Assembly (NCBI RefSeq): GCF_003053725.1
Contig: NZ_QAYC01000006.1
Location: 1-64,000 of the forward strand
DNA length: 64,000 nucleotides
Direction of reading: 5' to 3'
Source of the DNA: Rhodovulum kholense
Lineage (GTDB): Bacteria; Pseudomonadota; Alphaproteobacteria; Rhodobacterales; Rhodobacteraceae
Shown piece by piece: positions 54,460-61,971 of the stretch; the first letter of the stretch is position 1; each line of letters begins with the position of its first letter. Below the pieces are notes generated by a model. It saw only the letters and a program-made list of their open reading frames with translations, was not told the DNA's origin and did no database searches. The position numbers and the translations under genes are program-made.

Positions 54460-55799
54460 TTGCGCGCGCTCCGTTCCGCCGCAGCGACGATGTCGTCGGC
54501 CCGCAGCCAGCCCGGCGAGCCGCGCGGCAACAGCCCTTCGGCGCGGCGCGCATGGACGCCCGCCGTATCCATCCGCCCCATGATCGCATAGCGCTCGGCT
54601 GTCGCGACCGAGGCCATGCCGTTATTGCCGGTGCGGGCATAGGCCACCGCCAGATCGCGCAGCATGCGCGGGTCGAACGGATCGCGCGCGCGGGCCTTCT
54701 CGAGCGCGTCGAGCGCCCGCCGGTTCTCGCCCGGACGGTCGAGCGCCAGCAGTGCGCGGCCGTAGCCCGCGAGGATCAGGGGTTCGTTCGGCGCCATCTG
54801 GACGGCCCGCGCATAAGCCTGGGCGGCGGGGCCGAACTGACGGGATTCGAGCAGGATCTGGCCCTTCAGCTCTTGCACGAACGGGTCGCCCCCCTGGGCG
54901 GCCTCCAGCCGGGCAAGCTCGGCCATGGCCCGTTTCGCATCGGGCGTCCGGTGCCAGGCCACGGCGCGGCGCATCATGCCGATGGCGGTCTTGTCCTTTT
55001 CGGCCCGGCGCAGGGTATAGCGCGGGCTTTGCAGGAAGGCGCCCAGCTTGCCGCGGGCCCGGGCGAACCAGTAATCGGCCTCGGCATCGGGCTGGGTCGT
55101 TCCCTTGTAGGCGCTGGCATAGCCGCGCACGCTGCGCAGTCGGTCGGCATGCAGCGGGTGGGTGCGGACATAGGGGTCCTGCCGGGACTCGGACAGGGCC
55201 TCCTGACCGCGAAACATCTCGAGCACATCGACCATCGCCTGGGGCGAGATCCCGGCCCGCGCCATGTAACGCGCGCCCGACTGGTCGGCCGAGCTCTCTT
55301 CGGCCCGGGTATGGGCGAACAGCAGCCGCTGCGCCGTCGAGGAGGTGCCCATCGCCAGCCCCGCGGCCGCGTCGGCATTGCCGGTGGCCGCCACGGCCAG
55401 CGACATCAGCAGGCCCATGCCGGCGGCGGACCCGGCGCCGCGGATATTCGCAAGCCGCCGGGTGATATGGCCGTTCGCGATATGGGCCAGCTCGTGCGAG
55501 ATCACCGCCTGAAGCTCGGCCGCGCTTTCCAGCCGCAGCAGAAGCCCCGAATGGATCATGATGGTCTGGCCATCCAGCACGAAGGCGTTGAGGCTCGAAT
55601 CCTGCAAAACCATCACCCGCACCCGCTGCGGGCTCAGCCCGGCGGCGACCGCCAGCGGCTGGGTCAGGCGTTTCAGCGCATATTCGATCTCGGCGTCGCG
55701 GATCAGCGACTGCGCCCGCGCGGCCAGCGGCGCGAGCAGGACGATCAGCGCCAGGGCGAGGCCCGCCAGGCCGCGCGCCAGTCCTGTCATGGCTGCCAT
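54456..55799 (-). CDS. M48-family periplasmic metalloprotease with TPR repeats (BepA-like)
   Basis: A 447-residue exported protein with a signal peptide (cleavage near ARAQ). The zinc motif is HELAHIANGH (about residue 100), the third ligand region ESSADQSGARYM near 165; TPR-like helices follow (about 270-420). BepA-type enzymes assist outer-membrane protein assembly. The start at 55799 is used over 55790; both have purine-rich upstream sequence. It is coupled to the two Dsb-like genes, suggesting a periplasmic folding or quality-control operon. Confidence 0.93.
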   Translation of the reverse strand: MAAMTGLARGLAGLALALIVLLAPLAARAQSLIRDAEIEYALKRLTQPLAVAAGLSPQRVRVMVLQDSSLNAFVLDGQTIMIHSGLLLRLESAAELQAVISHELAHIANGHITRRLANIRGAGSAAGMGLLMSLAVAATGNADAAAGLAMGTSSTAQRLLFAHTRAEESSADQSGARYMARAGISPQAMVDVLEMFRGQEALSESRQDPYVRTHPLHADRLRSVRGYASAYKGTTQPDAEADYWFARARGKLGAFLQSPRYTLRRAEKDKTAIGMMRRAVAWHRTPDAKRAMAELARLEAAQGGDPFVQELKGQILLESRQFGPAAQAYARAVQMAPNEPLILAGYGRALLALDRPGENRRALDALEKARARDPFDPRMLRDLAVAYARTGNNGMASVATAERYAIMGRMDTAGVHARRAEGLLPRGSPGWLRADDIVAAAERSARK

Positions 55800-55861
55800 T
55801 GACCTCGCCCCTCTCGGCTGGAAGAAAGCCTGCAACTGGCAGGCACCCTAAGGAGACGGGC

Positions 55862-57001
55862 ATGAAGGTTTCAAGCCGGGGCGAGGTCGATCCCTTCATT
55901 GTGATGGATGTGATGGAGGCCGCCGCCCGAGCCGAGTCGCAGGGGCGCACCATCATCCACATGGAGGTGGGCCAGCCCGGCACGCCCGCCCCCGCCGGGG
56001 CCCGGAAGGCTCTGGCCCGCGCGATGGAAGAGGGGCCGCTGGGCTACACCGTGGGTCTTGGTCTGCCCGCGCTGCGCGCCCGGATCGCGGGGCTTTACCG
56101 CGAGTGGTACGGGGTCGATCTGAACCCCGACCGGGTGGTGGTGACGCCGGGGTCCTCGGGCGGATTCACGCTGGCCTTCACCTCGCTTTTCGATGTCGGC
56201 GCGCGCGTCGGGATCGGCGCGCCGGGCTATCCGTCCTACAAGGCGATCCTCAAGGCGCTGGGGCTGGAGCCGGTGATGATCCGGACCGAAACCCAGCACC
56301 GGCTGCAGCCGGTGCCGGGCGACCTGCCGCAAGATCTCGACGGGCTGCTTGTGGCCTCGCCCGCCAACCCCTCGGGCACGATGCTCGACCGCGATGCGCT
56401 GGCCGCATTGATCGGGGCGGCCGAGGCCCGCGGCGCGGCCTTCATCTCGGACGAGATCTATCACGGCATCGAATATGACCGCAAAGCCGTGAGTGCGCTC
56501 GAGATCGCCGACGAGACCTATGTCATCAACTCGTTTTCCAAGTATTTCTCGATGACCGGCTGGCGCGTCGGCTGGATGGTCGTGCCGGAGGATCATGTCC
56601 GCCGGGTCGAGCGGCTGGTGCAGAACCTCTTCATCTGCGCGCCCCATGCCAGCCAGATCGCGGCGCTGGCGGCGCTCGATTGCGGCGACGAGCTGCAGGC
56701 CAACCTGGAAGTCTACCGCAAGAACCGCGCGCTGATGCTGGAGGGGTTGCCAAAGGCGGGCTTCACCCGGATCGCGCCGCCCGATGGTGCCTTCTACGTC
56801 TATGCCGACGTGTCGGACCTGACGACCGACAGCCGCGCCTTTGCCGCCGAGATCCTTGAAAAGGCCGGGGTGGCGGTGACGCCGGGGCTCGATTTCGATC
56901 AGGACCGGGGGGCGGGCACGCTGCGCTTTTCCTATGCGCGCTCGACCGAGGATATCGAGGAAGGTCTGGCCCGTCTCGCCCGTTTCATGGCGGCGCGATG
57001 A
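55862..57001 (+). CDS. Class I/II PLP-dependent aminotransferase
   Basis: A 379-residue fold-type I aminotransferase. HMEVGQPGTPAP, the PLP-Asp region SPANPSG and the Schiff-base Lys in SFSKYFSMTGWRVGW (about residue 230) are present. AAGGAGA lies upstream of the ATG. Substrate specificity (aromatic, aspartate or branched-chain) is not evident. It is followed by rarD with a 4-base overlap and is divergent from the protease. Confidence 0.93.
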   Translation: MKVSSRGEVDPFIVMDVMEAAARAESQGRTIIHMEVGQPGTPAPAGARKALARAMEEGPLGYTVGLGLPALRARIAGLYREWYGVDLNPDRVVVTPGSSGGFTLAFTSLFDVGARVGIGAPGYPSYKAILKALGLEPVMIRTETQHRLQPVPGDLPQDLDGLLVASPANPSGTMLDRDALAALIGAAEARGAAFISDEIYHGIEYDRKAVSALEIADETYVINSFSKYFSMTGWRVGWMVVPEDHVRRVERLVQNLFICAPHASQIAALAALDCGDELQANLEVYRKNRALMLEGLPKAGFTRIAPPDGAFYVYADVSDLTTDSRAFAAEILEKAGVAVTPGLDFDQDRGAGTLRFSYARSTEDIEEGLARLARFMAAR

Positions 57002-57951
57002 GCCCGCTCAGCCCGGCCGCGAAGGGCGTTCTGGCGATGGTGGGGGCCTCGACGATCTGGGGCCTGTCGTCGATGTATTACAAGCTGCTGGCCCATGTGC
57101 CGCCGCTCGAGGTGCTGAGCCACCGGACGATCTGGTCGCTGGTCTTCTTCGGGCTGGTGCTGGCGGTGCAGGGGCGGCTGGCCGAGCTTTGGCGGCTTTT
57201 CGGTCAGGCCCGGGCGCTCTGGCTGGTGACGGCGGCGGCGGTGATGATCTCGACCAACTGGTTCTTTTTCATCTACGCGATCCAGATCGGCCATGCGGTC
57301 GAATCGAGCCTTGGCTATTACATCTTCCCGCTGGTCGCGGTGGCGGTGGGCTTCGCGGCACTGGGCGAACGGCCCACCGCCCTGCAATGGGGCGCGGTGG
57401 GCATCGCCGCCGTGGCGGTCACCCTGCTGACCTGGGGGCTCGGCGTCGCCCCGTGGGTGTCGCTGGCGCTGGCGGGAACCTTCGCGCTGTACGGACTGGC
57501 CAAGCGCGGCGTGCCCGCCGGGCCGGTCGTGTCGGTCACCGCCGAAGTCGTCTTGCTGTTGCCGCTGGCGGTGGTCTGGCTCTGGGGGGTGCATGTCGCG
57601 GGCTGGACCGGGCTGACCGGCCGGGCGCTGGGCGCCTTTGGCCACGATCTTGGCGACAGCCTGCTTCTGATCTTTTCCGGGCCGCTGACGGCTCTGCCGC
57701 TGATGCTGTTCAGCTATGCCACCAAGCGGGTGAACTTCGCCACCGTGGGGCTGGTGATGTACCTGAACCCCACGCTGCAGGTGATGGTGGCGACGCTGGT
57801 CTTCCGCGAGCCCTTCACCGGCTGGCACATCCTGGCCTTCGCCCTGATCTGGACGGCGCTGGCGCTTTATTCGGCCGAAAGCCTGCGGCAGGACAGGGCC
57901 TCGCGCAGGTCCGCCATCAAGGCGGGCACGTCCGGAACCACCCGGACATAG
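56998..57951 (+). CDS. rarD: RarD-type EamA transporter
   Basis: A 317-residue, ten-helix DMT transporter. The start MSPLSPAAKGVLAMVGASTIWG and VPPLEVLSHRTIWSLVFF are typical of RarD proteins. It is coupled to the aminotransferase by ATGA overlap. Its 3' end overlaps the converging LOG-family gene by 85 bases. Substrate unknown. Confidence 0.93.
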   Translation: MSPLSPAAKGVLAMVGASTIWGLSSMYYKLLAHVPPLEVLSHRTIWSLVFFGLVLAVQGRLAELWRLFGQARALWLVTAAAVMISTNWFFFIYAIQIGHAVESSLGYYIFPLVAVAVGFAALGERPTALQWGAVGIAAVAVTLLTWGLGVAPWVSLALAGTFALYGLAKRGVPAGPVVSVTAEVVLLLPLAVVWLWGVHVAGWTGLTGRALGAFGHDLGDSLLLIFSGPLTALPLMLFSYATKRVNFATVGLVMYLNPTLQVMVATLVFREPFTGWHILAFALIWTALALYSAESLRQDRASRRSAIKAGTSGTTRT

Positions 57952-58445
57952 GCCGCAAGCGAGGGTTCGGCGAAACCCTCGTCGATGAAATGATGGATCA
58001 GTGCGCTCAGCGGGTTCCAGAAGCCCGCCGTGTTCAGCAGATAGATCGGCTTGGCGTGCAGCCCCAGCTGGCGCCAGGTCAGCACCTCGAAGAACTCGTC
58101 CAGCGACCCGGCGCCGCCCGGCAGCACCACGATCGCGTCGGAATTCATGTACATGACTTTCTTCCGCTCGTGCATGTTCTCGGTCACGATGAAGGTCGAA
58201 AGATCGCGCTTGCCGACCTCGCGGTCCAGCAGGTGCACGGGGATCACCCCGAAGGTCCGCCCGCCCGAGGCCTGCGCCGCCCGCGCGACCCGGCCCATCA
58301 ATCCGACATCGCCCGCGCCATAAACAAGTTGCCAGCCCGCCTCGGCCAGCGCATGGCCGAGCGCGTCGGCGGCTTCGGCATAGTCGGGGCGCGTGCCGTC
58401 GCGTGAGCCGCAGAAGACACAGATCGAGGGGTTTTGAAGGGTCAT
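57867..58445 (-). CDS. LOG-family protein (TIGR00730 type)
   Basis: A 192-residue Rossmann-type protein with PGGAGSLDEFFE (about residue 108), the PGGxGTxxE signature of the LOG/lysine decarboxylase-like family, and a start CVFCGSRDG. Family members act as cytokinin riboside 5'-monophosphate phosphoribohydrolases or nucleotide 5'-monophosphate nucleosidases. Its 3' end lies inside rarD (85 bases). ATG at 58445 is decided by family length. Confidence 0.93.
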   Translation of the reverse strand: MTLQNPSICVFCGSRDGTRPDYAEAADALGHALAEAGWQLVYGAGDVGLMGRVARAAQASGGRTFGVIPVHLLDREVGKRDLSTFIVTENMHERKKVMYMNSDAIVVLPGGAGSLDEFFEVLTWRQLGLHAKPIYLLNTAGFWNPLSALIHHFIDEGFAEPSLAAYVRVVPDVPALMADLREALSCRRLSAE

Positions 58446-58533
58446 GGGGCGCCTGCGGGATCGGTTTTCTGGACCCGTGATACCGGGGTTGGTATGGTCT
58501 CGCAAGGCGCTCGCCTGGCGGGGACGCGCGCAG

Positions 58534-59910
58534 ATGGGGAAGGCGATGTCGGAGAGCAAGCGGTCGGTCTGGACCTGGGCGATCCTCGGCGGCGAGGCGC
58601 TTCTGGTGCTGATGGTCGTGGCATGGTTCCTCGACCGCGACGACGACCGCAAGGCCGACGCGCAGGCGCCCGTCGCAGCCCCGTCGGCCGTTCCGCAATC
58701 TGGCCCGTCGACTGATCGGTCGACCGGCCCTTCTGCGGCACCGTCCCACGGCAGCCCGGACTCTTCACCCCCTGACGTTGCGGCCCCTGACGCCGACCCC
58801 GAAGCCGGACAGGCCGCCGGTCACGTCCCGCCCGGGGCCGCGCCCCGGGGCGACCGCTCGGATATAGCGCCGCCGCCGGATGCCGCCGCGCCCGCCTTCG
58901 ACGTGGTGCGGGTCAGCCCCGAGGGCGACGCCCTGATCGCGGGTCGTGCCGAAGTCGGCAGTTCGGTCGCGATCCTGGTCGAGGGCCGCGAGGCTGCCCG
59001 CACCGAGGTCGGTGCCGATGGCGATTTCGCGGTGCTGTTCGATCTGGACCAGAGCGAAGATCCGCGCCGGATCTCGCTCTCGATGCTTAGCGCCGACGGG
59101 CGCACGACCCCGTCCGAGGCCACGGTGATCCTCGCCCCATCGCCCGATCCGTCTCAAGGGCCGTTCCCGGTTCCGCCCGCCGTCGAGGCCGAACCTGCGG
59201 CCGGGGGCGCGCAGGCGGACGAACAGGTGGCAGATCAGGCGACAGATAGCGGCGCGCCGGCTCCCCAACCGGCGGTGGCGGAGGGCCTGTCGGACAACGG
59301 CACCTCTGCGACCGCCCCGACAGACAGGCCGGTGATCGAGGCCCCGCCCGCCGCGCCCGCAATCCTGATCTCGGATGCCGAGGGCGTGCGCCTTGTCGAA
59401 CCGCCGCAGGACGGGGACGCCGCGCCGGTTTCGGGCGTGACGCTCGACGCGATCACCTACGATGGGGGAGGCGCGGTGCACCTTGCCGGGCGCGGCCGCC
59501 CCGGGGGCCAGTTGCGGATCTATCTCGACAACGCGCCGCTGGCCGAGACCGGCATCGACGGTACCGGACGCTGGACGCTGCGCGCGCCCGAGATCGCCGC
59601 CGGGCTTTATGCGCTGCGGGCCGATCTGCTGGCCGCCGATGGCAGCGTCGCCGCGCGCTTCGAGACGCCCTTCCACCGCGAGGCTCCTGCCGAAATCGCC
59701 GCCACCGCCGCGCCGCCCGCGGGGCCCGGGGGCGCGACCGGCGTTCGGGTGATCACCGTGCAACCGGGTTACACGCTGTGGGGCATCGCCGACCGCGCCT
59801 ATGGCCGGGGCATGCAATACGTGAAGATCTTCGAGGCCAATCGCGGCCAGATCCGCGACCCCGACCTGATCTATCCCGGCCAGATCTTCGATCTTCCCCG
59901 CACCGAGTGA
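58534..59910 (+). CDS. LysM-domain protein, membrane-anchored
   Basis: A 458-residue protein. An N-terminal membrane anchor (WTWAILGGEALLVLMVVAWF) is followed by a long Pro/Ala/Asp-rich low-complexity region, two Ig-like/Big-type domains (about residues 120-200 and 310-385) and a C-terminal LysM domain (VITVQPGYTLWGIADRAYGRG to the end). It should attach to peptidoglycan. In-frame ATGs at 58534 and 58546 are both possible; GGGGA spacing fits either. It is divergent from the LOG gene. Confidence 0.88.
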   Translation: MGKAMSESKRSVWTWAILGGEALLVLMVVAWFLDRDDDRKADAQAPVAAPSAVPQSGPSTDRSTGPSAAPSHGSPDSSPPDVAAPDADPEAGQAAGHVPPGAAPRGDRSDIAPPPDAAAPAFDVVRVSPEGDALIAGRAEVGSSVAILVEGREAARTEVGADGDFAVLFDLDQSEDPRRISLSMLSADGRTTPSEATVILAPSPDPSQGPFPVPPAVEAEPAAGGAQADEQVADQATDSGAPAPQPAVAEGLSDNGTSATAPTDRPVIEAPPAAPAILISDAEGVRLVEPPQDGDAAPVSGVTLDAITYDGGGAVHLAGRGRPGGQLRIYLDNAPLAETGIDGTGRWTLRAPEIAAGLYALRADLLAADGSVAARFETPFHREAPAEIAATAAPPAGPGGATGVRVITVQPGYTLWGIADRAYGRGMQYVKIFEANRGQIRDPDLIYPGQIFDLPRTE

Positions 59911-59981
59911 TCCCCGCGTCGCTGGCCTTTTCCGGCCTTGGGCGCTAGGGTCTTCGACGCTCCCCTTAGGAAGGCCGTCCG

Positions 59982-61823
59982 ATGCGCCGTGGCAAACGCC
60001 CCACAACCGCTGACCTGTCGCAGTTCGACCGCGAGCAGGGCATGCGCACGATCCGCAAGGTCGCACCCTATCTCTGGCCCCCGGGTCAGGGCTGGGTCAA
60101 GCGCCGGGTCGTGCTGGCGCTGGCCGCCCTTCTGCTGGCCAAGGTGGTTTCGGTCGGCACGCCCTTTCTCTACAAGGCTGCCGTCGACAGCCTGACCGGC
60201 GAGACCCGCGACGACACGTTGCTGCTGGCCGTGGGGGCGGTCGGTCTGACCGTCGCCTATGGCATGGCGCGGCTGATGAATACCGGCTTTCAGCAGCTGC
60301 GCGACGCGATCTTCACCCGGGTCGGGCAACGTGCGCTGAGGCGGCTGGCGCTGGAAACCTTCACCCATATCCACCGGCTGTCGCTGCGCTATCACATCTC
60401 GCGCAAGACCGGGGGGCTGTCGCGGGTGATGGAGCGGGGCGTGAAGGGCGTCGAGTTCCTGCTGCGGTTCCTGTTGTTCAGCATCGGCCCGCTGATCGTC
60501 GAACTTGCGATGGTGGGCGTCGTCTTCGCGCTGGCCTTCGATCTGTGGTATCTCGGCGTCGTGGCGGCGGTGATCGCGGTCTATTTCAAGTTCACCTTCG
60601 TCGTCACCGACTGGCGGGTGAAGATCCGCCGCCGGATGAACGACCAGGACACCGACGCCAACCAGAAGGCCATCGACAGCCTGCTGAACTTCGAGACGGT
60701 CAAGTATTTCGGCGCCGAGTCGCGCGAGGCCGACCGTTACGACCGCGCGATGGAAGGCTATGAGGACGCCGCGATCAAGACCTCCTATTCGCTGGCGCTG
60801 CTTAATTTCGGCCAGGCCTTCATCATCACGCTGGGCATGATCGCGGTGATGGTCATGGCCGCGATGGGGGTGCAGGCGGGCCAGCTGACGGTGGGCGATT
60901 TCGTCATGGTCAACGCCTACATGATCCAGATCACCATGCCGCTGAACTTTCTCGGCGCGGTCTATCGCGAGATCCGGCAAAGCCTGATCGACATGGGCGA
61001 CATGTTCGCGCTTCTGGAACAGCCCGCCGAGGTCACCGACCGGCCCGGCGCGCCTGCGCTGAAGGTGACGGGCGGCGCGGTCGAGTTCCGCGACGTGCGC
61101 TTCGGCTACGAGCCCGAGCGACCGATCCTGCAGGGCGTCTCGTTCACCGTTCCGGCGGGGCGCAAGGTCGCCATCGTCGGGCCGTCGGGGGCGGGCAAGT
61201 CCACCATCGGGCGGCTTCTCTTCCGCTTCTACGACGTGACCGGCGGCGCGGTGACCATCGACGGGCAGGACCTGCGCGAGGTCACCCAGGACAGCCTGCA
61301 CCGCGCCATCGGCGTCGTGCCGCAGGACACGGTTCTGTTCAATGACACCATCCTTTACAACATCGCCTATGGCCGCCCCGACGCGAGCCCCGCCGAGATC
61401 GAGGCAGCGGCCCGCGCCGCCAAGATCCACGACTTCGTGACGGCCCTGCCCAAGGGCTATGAGACGCTGGTCGGCGAACGCGGGCTCAAGCTGTCGGGCG
61501 GCGAGAAACAGCGGGTGGGCATCGCCCGGACGCTTCTGAAGAACCCGCCGATCCTGCTGCTCGACGAGGCCACCTCGGCGCTCGATTCCGAGACCGAGGC
61601 GGGCATCCAGTCCGAACTCAAGGCGATGGGCGAGGGCCGCACGGTGATCGCCATCGCGCACCGGCTGTCGACCATCGTCGATGCCGACGAGATCGTGGTG
61701 CTGGAGGACGGCCATGTGATCGAACGCGGCACGCATGAGGCGCTTCTGGCCTGCGGCGGCCGCTATGCCGCCATGTGGCAGCGCCAGCAGGCGGGCGAGG
61801 ACGACGACATCGCCGCCGAGTGA
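59982..61823 (+). CDS. Atm1-type ABC exporter (fused permease and ATPase)
   Basis: A 613-residue half-transporter of the ABCB7/Atm1/HMT1 subfamily. Six membrane helices lie in residues ~35-340; ATPase motifs are GPSGAGKST (Walker A), KLSGGEKQRVGIARTLLK and ILLLDEATSALD. Family members export glutathione conjugates and heavy-metal thiolates or Fe-S precursors. It follows the LysM gene by 71 bases and converges on the RND gene. Confidence 0.93.
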   Translation: MRRGKRPTTADLSQFDREQGMRTIRKVAPYLWPPGQGWVKRRVVLALAALLLAKVVSVGTPFLYKAAVDSLTGETRDDTLLLAVGAVGLTVAYGMARLMNTGFQQLRDAIFTRVGQRALRRLALETFTHIHRLSLRYHISRKTGGLSRVMERGVKGVEFLLRFLLFSIGPLIVELAMVGVVFALAFDLWYLGVVAAVIAVYFKFTFVVTDWRVKIRRRMNDQDTDANQKAIDSLLNFETVKYFGAESREADRYDRAMEGYEDAAIKTSYSLALLNFGQAFIITLGMIAVMVMAAMGVQAGQLTVGDFVMVNAYMIQITMPLNFLGAVYREIRQSLIDMGDMFALLEQPAEVTDRPGAPALKVTGGAVEFRDVRFGYEPERPILQGVSFTVPAGRKVAIVGPSGAGKSTIGRLLFRFYDVTGGAVTIDGQDLREVTQDSLHRAIGVVPQDTVLFNDTILYNIAYGRPDASPAEIEAAARAAKIHDFVTALPKGYETLVGERGLKLSGGEKQRVGIARTLLKNPPILLLDEATSALDSETEAGIQSELKAMGEGRTVIAIAHRLSTIVDADEIVVLEDGHVIERGTHEALLACGGRYAAMWQRQQAGEDDDIAAE

Positions 61824-61971
61824 CTGCGCCCGGCTTCGGCGGGGCCTCGCCAAACCATCCGCCCGGACCCAGACCCCGGCCGAGCCCTCCCACCTGCAGT
61901 CTTCTTCTTGGCAAAAATACCCATGGCGCCCCGGTTCGCCACATGGCCCCGCGCCGGGGCAGGGAGCGCGG
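61824..61971. other. Spacer between the convergent Atm1-type and RND genes
   Basis: 148 bases with no gene. The string CTTCTTCTTGGCAAAAATAC lies at 61901-61920; from memory, similar strings are frequent at the 3' ends of Rhodobacterales genes. No clear hairpin with T-tail was found. Confidence 0.35.
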
